DNA of 64,000 bases from Nomia melanderi (Eukaryota > Arthropoda > Insecta > Hymenoptera > Halictidae): assembly GCF_051020985.1 (NCBI RefSeq), contig NC_135008.1, forward strand, positions 9,796,001 to 9,860,000. The letters run 5' to 3'. Numbering within the stretch: position 1 is the stretch's first letter; every line of letters begins with the position of its first letter. The notes under the pieces are model-generated. The model had not been told where the DNA came from. It made no database searches and saw nothing but the letters and a program-made list of their open reading frames with translations. Positions 12,501-27,500 of this stretch are shown piece by piece. A program made the translations under genes and the position numbers.

Positions 12501-15500
12501 CAAATGATTTGATATAATATTTCTTGGATTTTTTGTATTTTGCTCTACAAAATCGTGCGGCATTCGACGTGTTAACGTAATCTAGCATTATTAGCTTCAT
12601 GCAATTCACAGTTACACAATTGCACATTTCCCATAGAATGGCCAATTCAATGAACGTAAGGCTGCACTCGCCGTTGAGAACGACCCTATCGACGCGAATG
12701 GCAGATGTTTCCTTAAAATTTCAACGTCACGACGCGCACGCACAAAATTATTCCCGCGTGTATTCTGTTGAAAGAAAAATTTTCTGAAACACGTTGTGTC
12801 GGGGTTTCAGATACGGTTCGGAGGACATTCGCGTGGGAATACTGGTTCGGGTACACAAGTGGCCATATTGAACTCAGCGCATTGATAACGCCCAACATGG
12901 TCGGTTCACGACATTGAACGAGAAAGGCGGAGGAGTTGGATGTACCTTGAAAACAATTTCAGAAAATAGCGAATCGTGAGCACACTATTCGCAAGTCCCA
13001 TTCCCTTACGTTTAGCAAAATGAATGTTGATGTGTTCTACGTTTAACCCCTTGTCCTACGATTTCTTTCGTAACTGTGTTCGCTAGGATAACTTTACCAT
13101 TCATCCCTTTACCTACAATATCGTGTCACGCTCGTGACGAAAGTTTTACACTGAATTTAAGAAATCCAAATATTATTTATGTTTTTCCAATATAAATTAA
13201 CTATTACTTTTCTATTATCAGTCGTTAACATTGGAAGTAAATGTAAACGTAGAATAAGTATCAACGATTTTGCATTTCCTAATCAATTATTAACGATAAA
13301 GTAGTTGTATAGATAGTGGTTAAGAAACAAATTATCAAGGAGTTAGTAATTAACTAAAGAACAACGAAGAATTCATCCATATCCACGACTACTTTAGAGT
13401 ATAACGATTTTTCCATTTCTCAATATGGGTATTTATTTCTCAACGAATACTTTACATTGTCGTAGTTCAATTCAAATAGACAAAACGATTGAGAACATGA
13501 ATGTAAATATATTAACTTATGTCTTACGTATGACAATCTTACGAACAATAAGTTAGTAAAGAAAATTTGATCATTATAGTCGAAAATTATATTTTGTAGC
13601 ATTATAGTATTAGTCTAAAAAATCATGAGACTTCGTAGTGCAGTAAAGGTGAAGATGAAGATGGAAAACAAATTTAGTCACCCATTCAACAAATTTAAGA
13701 TGAATTAAACCGTTGATGACTTCGACAATGACCTTCAAGTATTTTTGTTATACATATACCAGCGAATTTTAAATCGAAGAAGCCGCACATTATATCGCGT
13801 GCGGTCGAATCGTGGTTGCGCGATGTTTCGATGGTAACAACACGCTTTGCACGCTCGTTGCGATGTCATTGGTAGTAATAAATACGAAGTCTTTATTGTC
13901 CGATCTCATGAACGTTATACCAATAATTTCTTCCTCCTTTTCTTTCTTTCTCTCGTGCTCTTTACGTTTCTCTCTCAGCTTCTTTGTGACGGTAGCACAC
14001 GATAAAGAGACTTTCTCAGCTGCTTTCAACTTTCAACAGACGAACAGCCGTAAATCAGTCCCTTAACGAGGTCCAAATGTAACGATCGTCTCTTCAAATT
14101 AATGTCGGTTTCTAAGACAGTGAACCGTCCTGTTGATTGAAACATGTTGCAACACTTCATACGAAGGAGTTGCAGCATGCAACGTTTAAACTCTCTGTAT
14201 AAGAATTTCGATTATTTCTGGATATAATAGCTTATCATTAAGCTCCGAATGTTTATGCATTTGTATGCATAATATGAACAATACGAAAAAATATATGAAA
14301 TGTCCGAAATATAGTCCCTTTCTGTTGTGATTTCAATTTTCTAATTACGACCTTACCAGTTTGCATTTGCGAAAAATGTGCAGTTTACTTATTATAATAA
14401 GCTGACGAATATTGATTAGCAAAATTCTGTTTATATAATGAAGATATTAAATATCGAAGAATGTTTCTTTCGATTCACCGAAAAATGAATTTTTGTATAT
14501 ATGCGGATCTTTATTAGTCAATTTATGATTACGAGCTAAACAGATATTTACCTTTGAAAAAAAAAAACACTTCGTTAACTTCACTTATAATCGTCTTTCT
14601 ATCATGCTTTCCCAATACCGCTATGTAAAAATTCGACAGTAAGAAATGCAAAGGATTAAATGTTCCACGATTTCAGAAAATGTTCGGTAATGAATAAACT
14701 ACATTGACATTTCATCGAAAGTGTCGTCAATGATGGAACAAATTGTTCAATCAACTGTAAGATGCTTAATTAAGAGTTTTTTTAAATTATCGTTGCGACA
14801 ATAATCACAAGCAACTAAAAGTTGATTGAAAATCTTTAGACTCGGCTCTGTGGATAAAACTGTAATCTATTAAAAAGAAAAACGGATCTTCATGACGATA
14901 TTTATAAAACAAATGAATGTAATTCTCATTACGTCTAGAGCCTTTGTACCATAAAAACATCGTGTTTACTTATTGTCTCAGTTTGAATAAAAACCGATTA
15001 ATTATTCTATTACAAAAGCAACAATAATGAATGTAATAAGATGAAACGCGTTTCGATTTTTGGGATGGTTAAATGCAAGAACAAAAAAATAGTTAAAATG
15101 AAGAAATGATTCATCAGTAACACAATATGTCGCTTTAAAAGTAATTCAACTGGTGCGTTGCTCATTGGCTATCGCATCAAAGCGGGAATGATTGATTAAC
15201 CAGAGCCTCGGAAATCCTGACACCTCATTTTCCTCGCACAGCGAAAATGTCATTCACGGTGTCTAATGAAGCTTCGCCGTCAAGCCAATTGGCAACAAAA
15301 AGATCTCCTTTCCACAACTTAAATGAGGAATGTTCCCGCGTCCGTGATTTAATTACTCTTCCGAACAGTTGCTTCATTATATGACATTAAGGAAGATTTG
15401 CAAATCGACGTCGATTGAACGTTTTTTGGAGAAATTTATACGTTACACTTTGAAGTGATCTTGTTCTCGAAATTAATTATCGTACTTTTACTGAATTGTC

Positions 15501-18500
15501 AAATAAAAATACATTATATACGTATTATTTGCATATAAAGAATGGAGTAAGGATCTCTTTTTAAATGGTACTCAGTTAATTTAAGTAACAGTAATAAGTT
15601 ATGCATGCATTAACACGTTCTCTACCAGCGTCACATATTTGTGACGGCCGTAATCCTATATTTTACATAATGAAAGTGAAATTAATCCTATACATATTTT
15701 TATTAGAAATTATAAACTACGACATTATATTTAGGAACTCAATGACTCGTTTCAATTTCATTTTTCTAATATTTTGTTTTGAAGATGTATTGGATTGACG
15801 AATATATTATAATTGATGAGACCGTCACCGAAATAAGCGCTGGTAGCGAACGTGTTAAATGCAAAATCGTGATAAATGAAAAGAAACTAACGTCAAATAA
15901 AAATGTTCAATAGCGTGAATAACTAGATAACAGTGTAGCGTAAGGATCCTGGCAGCAAACAGTTAATAATTGTTCCTTCTTACCTTCGCTACAAAGTGAT
16001 AATAAGTGATACGTAAAACGTTGGTGCTTCCCGTGACAGTCAACGTGTTAATAGGGCACGCTATTTTTGTCGGGATTTATCGTCATCAAAGTTTAATCGC
16101 GACGATACAATTTTATCGATGATTTATTTCACGCCATCAGATATACGCTTCTTGACTTTCGTCGATTCCGTCGCGACTGTTTCGAAGCACGCGCGCAGAG
16201 ATCGCGAAAATAAAGCAGCAGAGAAACTCCCGCGAAACGAACGGGCGTTGTCGTGTCTGGCATGCAAATGCGACGTAATTCAATGGCGTCAATTAAAATC
16301 GCGCGCGAAATGAATCGTGACATACAGATGCTACGCGTGGAACGGGGTTCTTTACGAAGGGAGCTCGCTCTGCAAACGACAAGTAATGTTATGACACCGG
16401 CGCGGCGTTACGATTCGCATTCCCCGTCGGGGCAGCGGCGCACGGCTCCTTGAATTCACGCTCGACTCGTCGACTCGTGAATTCATTAATAAATCGCAAT
16501 CACCCTTTGACTTGCTTGTTTTCTAGCGTCGCTTGCGCCAGTTGTTCTTATCGGGCCAGCGAGGCGTGCTGCTAGTGGCTGAATTATGATTAGGCTACCA
16601 ACGATACTAACGGTTGTCTAACATTGCCCGGTAAATTGAAATCGAGTCAGGTAGGAAACAAGAACAGCGGACTGTTGGATGATCGAATAATATTGTTATC
16701 GAATATTTGAACATTTGCTGCGCCTGATGAACTGATAACGCAGTGTTGCATTCCGTTGAACTTGTCTTTGTTGTATACCGTTTAGTAAACTAAATATATT
16801 AGGTTTACCAAAAGAATTTTGTCCGATTTTCCATTAAAAGGAAACAAAACATTTACAATGCATTTATTAATATTTAGTGGACTCTTCTTAGCGTGATGGC
16901 GATTTGCGGATTCCATTTCTGCGGATTGACTCATCTTTGGAAACTTGAAATGACGTCGGACAGAACTTTCCGGTAGACCTAATGTGTACAACAATGTTAC
17001 TAGCATAACAGAATTTCAGTACAACCAACGCCAATGAAATAAATTATTAGTTTTTACGATAAACAATTCAATTTAGGTGAAAGTGTTTCGGAATTGGGTC
17101 GATGGATGCTGCAGCGTATCTACCGCGCCTTTCTCGAAATACTGTTACTGTCGAAAACCTTATTTTTCATGTTTTCCTGAAAAATGGTCAACTACTGGTA
17201 CTAAGTCAATTACCGGTGCCTTTACCAAATTTTTCCAAAAAGTGCCAGCGACGCTTCATTTTTGATAGCAATAAATATATTCATCAATGGAATTTTTCAT
17301 ACTTTCTGTTGTTCCCTCTTTATTTGTACTTCAAATTATACATTCTGATATAACGTCTTCTCATTTTTATTCAATTTACAAATGGCACTCAAAGGGTTAA
17401 CGGAGGGTTAACAATGACACTTTTACTTACTGGGTCCAATGCTGCGTATATGGCAAAAATCATTTTATTATTTTTATCACTGTTATTGTTGTAATATTTA
17501 CAATTAACACTGTAAATTTGTGAATTTTTTTCTGCTCGTTATCTACATTAAGGTATTTTTCGGTGGAAAGTAAGCTTGAGATACTTCCGGTCCGTTAAGG
17601 GTTAAAAGCTTTAACAATATTATAAGAAGACTGTTGAGAATTTCGACGTGGCATAGGAGGGATGCAGTCTGTACACGCTATGGTCTCACGATGTGCGCAA
17701 GTGGTACCTGTATTTACTCATACTTGCGAACCACCCACGTTATGTACGAGTGCTTCCTGTATTCGAGAAGCCGCTACCGTATGCACGAGTGCTGCGAGCA
17801 CTTGCGTGAATCTGCAACGTATGAAAGCACTATCTGCGTTCGCAGGATCACACGATGTTTATGAGTGCTTCTCGCATTCGCAAGCGTTACTCGAGATTGT
17901 CACTGAAAACAAACTCCCAGCGTACAAAGCAATAATCAAAGTGATGGATCACAGGTGTTGGGAACGGCAGCAAAAAGCCATATTTAAAAGCTGGAAACAA
18001 CGCAGTCAATAATCAACGTACCGTGGTGTGTTGAAAACGAACATTTAAGTAAATATCTTCAAATTCCTTCTGTTGAAACCAAGGTAAAACGAGCGACTGA
18101 GGATTATGAAACAACGACAAGTATTATCTAAACCTATTAACCTTTTGCACCCGATTTATTTTCAATGATGTTGGGTGTAAACTTGTATTCATTTTTAGGA
18201 GAATGAATTAAACTAATTTACGATATTTCTCAGTTTTTAGTTTTTCGCTTATAAAACGAAGACTTTTCAGTTTTGGAAACTTTTTTTTTTACTGATACTG
18301 AAGCTGAACGTCTATTAATAAGAAACTTATAAGAAAATATGTTTATTCGAAGTTTTAACTATTAGTTTTTTGCTGTTATATCTGAACTGATCCGATTCGC
18401 CTCGGGTCTACCCTATTTACATTACTTCCGAATTCTTTTCTTTTATCAATGCCTGTATCGCTACACCTTCTTCTGTCGATTGTTTAACTCGATGCGCTCG

Positions 18501-21500
18501 TATCGATCACTTAGGACAGGCTCGACCTCCTCGACCTAGGGTATATCCATACCTATTTTCATTTCTGACTACAACATGGATATATCTATATGCAATCGTT
18601 GACAATGACCTAAGGCAACCTATGCCTCTACACATGTTGACGACCTAGGACGAATCCACATCCATTTTCGACATCAATCACGTACGAATTCATGTATATG
18701 TGCAATTGTTAACCACACCTAGAACAATAAGGCCTGTAAGGTCTAGAATAGGTCACTGCACTTTTTTGTTCTTTTCTACGTCTAATGAATCACATATGAT
18801 TTATGGACAGCGAATGTGTTAATAAGGAGGATAAGTATATAGAAATTATAGTATACTGTTTCGAAACACTGCCAAACACGTATATAACATTTAAAAGCCG
18901 TTAAAACTAGAACTACCGCACCTATATAAATGATTTCAATTTACTTTTTTCCAAATGATTAATATTTTAAAAATGTTAAACATCCGAGATGATTTGAAAA
19001 ATATAATTTCGCTTGAATACTATATTGGAAATATGAAGAAACCGAAACATAATCTATTATCACAATTTTTATAAAGATTACACACTAACACTAGAACTAC
19101 CGTACCAGTAAAATTGACTGCTTTTAGCTTTCTTGTTTCGCAATGATCGATATCTCAAAAGCATTGAATATTCGAAGCTGTTTTGAAAATAAATAATTTC
19201 ACTGAAATACTATAACGAATGCCTGAAAGAATAGTTATAATCTATTGTTATAATTTTTATAAGAATTACACGTGAATCATATTAAATGCTCCATAGTTCT
19301 AGTGTTAATCTATAATAACCTAACAACTTTTTGTTTTGCAAATCGTCTACAATCGACGAACTCCGAATGGGAATGCCCACTTAGAAATTCGTCAATAATC
19401 CTTTCATATTTTATTAACATCTATTTGAGCAATGTTTTTGTCCAGGACTAATTCCCACTGGTTGTACCTTCATTCGTCGCGGTTCGACCATTATGATACG
19501 ATATTCTTTCTCCCTGACTATATACTGGTATGGTGCATAACGATGGTTTATCATAAAAGTGAAGGAGTTATTTTTAAAGCTGACAAATGGGTTCAGTCCC
19601 CTTCTTGAATATTTTTCCCGAGGCTGCCGTCACTCGTTCCATCCACGGTTCCTCTTCACGCCTCGCAAAGAAAAGACGAAGTCTTTTTATCGCTCAGGCA
19701 AGTTTTAAGGATATTGAGTCTGCTGCTCGTTAGCGACGAACTTTTGCCAGCCTCCTCCTTTTCCTCGGAGCGTGAACGACCGACAGCTAAACAATCTGAC
19801 GGACCGACTCCCCTTGTATATATTAACGAGAAGCTTCCGAACCGTCAATCCTTGCATCTCGTCCAAACAATTTCGCTTGGTTCATCCGTGACTGTTTCGG
19901 GGACGCAGTCCCTGTGACTGTTTACGTCAAGGCATTGCAGAAGTTCGTGCGTTTTTCATAGGACGACAGCTGCGAAGCATTTTAAGCCATTGTCTCTTGT
20001 TTTTCGTTTATACAGCGCAGAGGTCTGAAACTGTTAGGTTTTATAAGTAAAAGTCATTCGTCAGACTTTAAACTATCAACCGAAGTAAATTTTAGAGCAA
20101 TATTCTTCTTGTACAATACACTTTCGCCAATTTCCCGTAATCAAATATTCAAAGCAATTTACTGTGTGCATTGAAGTAAGCAGCAACATTGTAACATTGT
20201 TTTCGTCGGATGTAATAGTATTAACTCTTAACAAAGAAGGTTCATGAAGTCTTCGAGAATTCAGGTCGGTACTTAAGAGTTGACTTTTAAGTCAATGTTG
20301 TGCATTAACGTTTGAATGCTGTTTTAGAAGTTCAATTTTAACAGTTATTTTATATTCGATTTTATAGAAAGGCAGGAACATTGTATAACTTTGGATAAAT
20401 ATTTAAACGTACATATGAAAGTTAGGAATAGTCTTTAATTACCATTATTTCAGAAATTGAATATAAAATCAATGCAGGGAATATATTGTGATAAACCTTT
20501 CCAACTGACACGATTGTTGCTGAACTAAATACAAGAAAGTTTAAAAAAACAGTTAGAATTTACAATGTTGCTTTAAGTCGCTGTCCCCGATTTAAAAGTC
20601 AACAAAAATTTGTCTTGAAATTCGCCAGGAGGAAATATATAACGTTGTACAATGTGTTCCACAAATTTATTCAAATTGAGGAGTTACTAATCATTTTCGC
20701 GATCGGTACTACCGATTCTTCCTGTGCTCGCGCGTTGCCGTTAGCTGTGACCGCGGGCTAGCATCACGATCCAGCAAAGCTTCCAAATTACAAAATTGTT
20801 TGATAACTGGTTACCGCTTCCCCATTGATGTAATTACGCGCCTACGCGGTACCAATAAATGCCACACTGTCGTTCATTATTTTCCCCGATGCATCTTACT
20901 CGCTATACGTGCCATTTGCTGCGTCGTCGGCTGGCACTGACAGAACGATAGTTTCTCTAACGTTCTCTTCAATTTAATCAAAATGTCAGGATCCTCGGAT
21001 TTTTCCGATTGTTACGCCATCTCGAAAGAAACCGACGAGTACCTCTAACATTAAGTTCACGCTTTCATATAGCGACATGTTTTGTTATTTAATTATTTGA
21101 TTATACGCATATAAAGATACTTAAAATGTCAGTTGTCAAGACAGTTTAAAATTGTATCTAACTATCAAAGTGTTGCTGTGATCTGAAATACTACATCAAC
21201 AATGAAACCTGTCTGAAATCTTTTCTATTAATAAATAGACGCGTTTTATTTATTCAACTTCATAAAGTTTTCTTATCTTCTACTAAAACAATCGATAATT
21301 CTGTAACCATTGTTAAGAACAGAATGTATTAATTATATGATATTTTGACATACTCCAATATGGAGAACCATAAGTCTGTATTTACAAATTGTTCTTCATT
21401 TGCAATGTTTGACAGATAAAACATTATTTTGTTGCTTGAATTTTTTATTAAACATTTATCTGCTTTAGCGCGTCCAGTAAATGTTGGAAATCTTGAAAGG

Positions 21501-24500
21501 ACTGATTCTTCTGCAATTCCCTGCGAGCGTTTAAGAGAATTGAACATAGACGTTCAACGTGTACCGTTCAAAATTTTTGCTTGATCGTGTAATTAATACA
21601 TCACGGTTTTGACTACCTAGCTATAAAGACTGTGCGCGCACGTTGAATGATGTAACATTTTCTTGTACCATGAATCACCGTCATGATCTCCCGAGGTATT
21701 GCAATGATATATCACCGTCCTCTACACGTGGAATACGGTTACTGTAGCCGGTGATGTATGTATTTCTCTGGTCTTGACATCACTGCAGCTTTTTCATCGT
21801 CGTTAAATTCTTTATCAAAGGACTCCAGACGTCGCCACGTACGATGTTAGGGTGAGTCCGAGGTTCGTGAGATTTTCATAAAAATTTCAGGCATACATAC
21901 TACCGAAACAACAATTCAAACAACAAAAGTTTTTATTCGAATCGCGTAAATAATAACACTATCTACACGATCCGAATTTAACGACACCGAATAAAATTTA
22001 CCTTTGTTGTCTGAAATGTCGTTGTTATTACTTTTTCTGTCGTGCTACGTAAAATAAATATGTATTTCTGTGAGTTACAAAATTATAACACATTTTATCG
22101 CGTAACAAGGTAGGGACCATCTTCAAGTTTCGATTCCGACCTGTAAAGGATATTTTCGATTCAAGTCTGCGATAAGATAAAACTTGCCCCCAACAGTAGT
22201 CTGAACAATCAGCCTCGCGACCTTGTGGACCGTAGTTCTTCCGGTCGCCGAAAGAGGAAGTACCGTTGTGATAATCAATTTCCACGAAGCGGCTATCGCG
22301 AATCGTCAGGCAGGCCGCGGAATTATCATTTAATGGCCTCGCAATAACACGGTCGAACGAAAAGGGAAGAAAAGGAGCTGGCCATGAATTATTCAGGCAA
22401 TCGCAGGAACGCGAAGCAATAGCAGCGTATCGCGCGATCGATACCACATCGTTCGAACACTTGGCAACGATAAGTCCATTTATGCTGGCCATAAACCGAC
22501 CGGGGAATTTTCAAGAAGATCGCTGGGGAGGTGACCTTACGAAGCCACGAATTCTTGGCGCGCCACCGAGGTGCCCGGGGTACTTTTTTGTTCACGGGAC
22601 CATTTACGGGAGAATATGACCGGCCGTCCGGTTCGACCACCCGAGGGCCAACAAACACCTTGACCAGCCCGCGCTGTGTATGCATGTACCTGTTTCCCGT
22701 GGGCACTTTCGCCCACCCTTCCCATCTCACGCTTTTGACCTCTTCACCTACATGTCCATGGCCGCCGCGGAAAAAATCATTGCTAATGGATTCAATCGGA
22801 GCGCCGATCGTCGCAGAATGGTTTAAATCGTAGAATTGAGGAGAAGGTCCAAAATGAAAGGTCATCGAAGAATTCGCTCGCGGTTAGAGGGTTAATAAAT
22901 TCTTTTGACTTTGAATTAAATATTATTCTTTTGTTATCGATCACTGTAATTTACAGCAAACATGAACATAAATATGCGCAGAATTGTTCTCTTTTCGTAA
23001 TGAGTTATTAATGACAAAGCTGATGTGTCGATCATATTAAGAAATAAATCATAGGGCAAAAGGTTAGAAAAATGTTGCAATGTACGTATATGTTATAAAA
23101 TAGATTTGATTTAGACTACTTACCGAAGATCTAACACACGTTAGATTAGACGGCAGATAATGTTTGTTTTGTCAATACATTCAGTTTCGATTTTCTGCAA
23201 AACTTTCTACGTTTGTTGGAATCTGCACTGAAGTATCAGTCAACAGGTGCCACACTCGCACATAATATTGTTCCGCAAATAATGGTAAATTGAACAAAAG
23301 GAGACAGAAAAAAGTGTTCAAGACTTCAATTTTGAGGAAACTGTGCTTGAAAATTCACCACGTGGTTCTTCATTTCTCTTATGTGCCAGCTGCTAGTTCA
23401 TCGTTGACAGATGTTGCTATCGGCGAAGAAGTCGACGCGAAATGCCAGCACGTCCACGAAATTGTATGCCCGTGGTTGCCCTTTGATCGGTAAACTTACA
23501 TCGTTCTCGCCGCAATGCGTTCTTTGCGAATCCCCTGTCGGCTAAGCGCAATTGTGTCGTACTGATTTTCATTACTGATTTAATTGCTGTATTCAACTAT
23601 CGGCTTCGACAAATAGTTTTGTCAGCAAAATTGTTATGAACTTATGATATTTTTTCAACAACTTCATCCTTCTACGGGTGCCTTTCGTTCATATGCGTTC
23701 GGGAGATAAGGAACTGAAGGAACATATCCGTACAATAAACTCGCATGTGAAGTATTCTATTCCTGCAAAAGCTAAGACTGCTCTCGTACATGTATGACTG
23801 GCACAGTTCAACAAAGCGATGCTTACAATATCTTCAAAATTATTCACGTACCCGCTTAATTTCCGAGAAAATTGAATTTGAAAAATCCACGTCGCCTATG
23901 TAACAATTACTGCGAAGGTACGATTCTCCGTGCGATTTCGAACTTCTACCCTCTTCATCAATAATACGTAACATTTAGAGTTAATATACAAGAAAAAACT
24001 AAAAAGTATTTAGTCAACAATATTTTATTATTAGTTATAAGACTTCATTCCAAAGGACTTCGTATCACGAAGAATCAGAAGTTAACAAGAAGCGTTTGGC
24101 ATTTCCATTGAGGTTCACCACAAACGTGCGTGGCCTCCTTGCAAGTGCAGTAATTAATTACCGTTCGCATGAAATTGAGTTAAACAATGCACAACAGTGA
24201 AAACGTGCGAGTAGCAGGAATTACTGTGCACCGCGTACAAATATACATACGTTGAGGTTAAACAATTTGAATAATGTGCAACCCTAGTCAAAGTGAGCCC
24301 GTGGGCAGCAAGAGTTGAATGGCCGGCGCTGTTATGTTTATCTCGTGCCGTACACGTTAACAGAAACGGAAAAGAAAATAAAAGGAGGCCTCGACGGAAC
24401 GTACGTGTAAAAGACTGTGCTCTATTTGCGTCCGTGGAATGTCATTTCGCGTTCGTTGTTCCTTCTTTCTACTTGTTTTGCGGCGAGTCGTGACACGAAG

Positions 24501-27500
24501 TCCTCCCGGAGGCATTTAAGAGTCTCAAGCCTTGCGATGTAGGTTCCATTAAGAGGAATGACTGAATCTCTCACGGTTCTTTTTTTTTTCTTTTAAAGGA
24601 AACTGAAAGACACTCGAAAATTTCTTCGAAGAAAAATATAATATTAGATCGGAGCACGTGGCATGTTGACTTCAGTGATTCGTACATTTAGTTGCGTTTC
24701 CATATATAAGTGAAGCTTATTAATGACGATCGTTAAACTGCGAGTCTTTATATCAGTCCCTGGCCTTGATACATGAACAAGATGAAGTAAGGTGTCTAAC
24801 TATAGATTAATCGTATCGGTATCTATTGAAAACCCACGTTTATTTTCACACACAAGAAGGATAAGGAAACAATTGATTTGTGGTCCGCAAGTAAAGATAA
24901 AATCCATAGAACGATCAATTTCTCGCATTCATGGTTAGCTTTGAGATGATTTATATAGAAAGGAAAGAAAGGAAGAAATGTGAAATTAATTCATGTGAAA
25001 TATTCATCACTGTGAAATCAATTTTGTTAGAAATTGATGAAATTTTGATCATTCGTTTTTCAATACACAGACTAAATATTATTATAGACATAAATAGCAA
25101 TAGTTCAATCAAAATCGTTTGATACAGCTTTGAAACTATAGAAAAATACTTCACTTAAACTGAAGTTACATGATATTTTTATATAGATGATAATTTTGAT
25201 AAAATTGTGTAACACCAACAGTGTTAAGGGGTATTCTTTTAACTAGAAGTAGGTACACGTAAAATGTATTGAAATATTCATATCTTGTCATAAGTTATCA
25301 CTCGAATGCTTCATTGCGGAACTTACATTTTTCTATTTTTTTAGGAGTTTCTCATTTTTCATGCTAAGAATTTGGAACGGAAAAATCTCAAAAAATTCTC
25401 AGCCATCCAATGCTATGCCAAAAATGTCTCCGAATTTTTTCACAGTTTATATTTACCATAGAATAGGGAAAATGGGACAAAAACTGGTAATTCGAATTTA
25501 GCCTATAACTACCCTTCTGGTTGAGATAGAGAAAATCGGTCTAAAGGCACTTTTGACTCCCTTATCCTGCTATACCCTTTCAGTCATCGTATAGTTTTTA
25601 TCTCGTGAATTATTAATTACTTTACTTTCACTTTCGTTCAACGTCTTTCCACGTGGCATTTTATGAAACAACAGATTTTACACACTCAATATTACCTTTA
25701 ACGTTGCACGTTTAATATTAACAATTTGAAAGAAAATTCTATTCGCACACTGTTCCCGTTTGAATGCTCAACGAAAACTGTTTTATAGTTCTGTCGCGTT
25801 TAGTAAGAGGTATTTTTGTATAGCTTTGTAATTCTTACAAATGTCCGTAAACACTGCGTTGAAGAACGTCTCCTGATATAAGCAGTAACACGCGGTACGT
25901 AAGAAGGAGAAATCAAATATAGAAGTTGTATGAAACGTTGCTTTCTGTTAGTCGATCGCGAACTGTGTAATAGTAACAGTGCCAACGAAAAGTGTAAAAT
26001 GTGATCTTCTAAATATTTTCTGTATTTATAAATCAACGTGGCTAAATATTCTTTCACAGTCAGTGTATTATATATCTTTATGCAAATTATAATTGTTACA
26101 GATCATAGTTATTACAGATTATAGTTATTTTCTTCATATTCCCTACGATGTAACTACTGTCAAAACACGACAGAAATGTCTGCTAATGTGCATAGCGGTC
26201 AAGATTACGATTCACTACACCGAATTCTGAACAACTGGCTGCATACGTGTATCAAGGTAGATGTCTTGGCACAATTCACTTATTATTTGTTTAGCCGCGG
26301 TTACTGAACCGCGTCGACTACTAAGCTCTTTGCCGGAAAGTATCTCTCTCTGTACAACGGTGTCCAATGCGGAGTAACGATTGTGAAACATCGGAATCAT
26401 TCAGCTGCGGTCCCGCGTTTATAACGCGTAGTTGCTGAGCAACTTGAAATTTTCAAGAAATATCCTTTCCCAATATCTTGAAAAGAATTTGAATCTTGTT
26501 AATTTCACTTATAGGCTTTCTTCTAATATTACCACTCTCAAGCAATACTCTCAAGCTTACAACTATTACGTAACAGACGAAAAACTATCGAGCAATCGTC
26601 TTAGCACTAGCGAATGTAACAGATCGACGCGTTACAGGTGCACCAGAGTTTTTCGAGGTTGTCCCATCGACCGTTGTTCTTATCGCTATTTTCGCGGTAT
26701 CGGAAAATGGTAATTGCGACACGATGGAAGGATGATCTAGTTTTGACCAGCAAAACAAACGAGTCTGCCGTTTGACAACACAAACGTAACAGTTGTGACT
26801 ATCTTCCCGTGACATGGACCATTTGTCAATCGATCAATGGGCACACCGTTGGCAAGGCAAAATGCACTGGGGATAATGGACAGTGTATGCGACTACGCAC
26901 CGAACGTTTCACGAAGTGACATGGCAGGATTATTATCCAAGGTACTTGGAACTATTTACGTATTCATTATTCATGTTCCTTCGTACGAACGTCGTCCGAT
27001 CAATCAAATAAAACTGTACAGACCGAGCATAAGAGTATTACAGAGAATTTGTGGATCTATTCGGGGTAAAAGTAGATTGAGAGAACAATTACGATTCTTG
27101 GTGCGAAGCATTTGATCCGACATATTGATCCTTTGCACTCGAAAAAGGAGTTTCACTCGCTATTTTATTCAATGCAGCAACATTATACTATTAGATATTC
27201 AACATCGATAAAATAATTTTATTATTCTATGGTTTCTTAAAGTTTTTATTTTTATTTCCACTAGGTTCTTGCCTGTAGTATATAAACTAGTTATATCAAG
27301 TCTACTTCAGATTTCTGACTTTTATATTATGATCAATGTATTAGAATGTCTCATAAGTTCGTTTCGCGCTCTGTCTGCAATGTTTGGTCTAGCGAAAGTT
27401 TGGGAAACATGGTATTATGAGGCTTATAGAGAAATGAACGATTAGATAGGAATCTATTGTGCATAATTCAATAACATTATATAAAACATAAAGTACTGGA

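Noticed and set aside
16782..17006. 74-codon - strand ORF over the mariner-like MITE, considered as transposase
   Set aside because: It lacks transposase motifs, and the element is too short to be autonomous.
17668..17905. CRISPR-like regular repeat
   Set aside because: The units are contiguous and diverged without spacers. It is a minisatellite in a eukaryotic intron.
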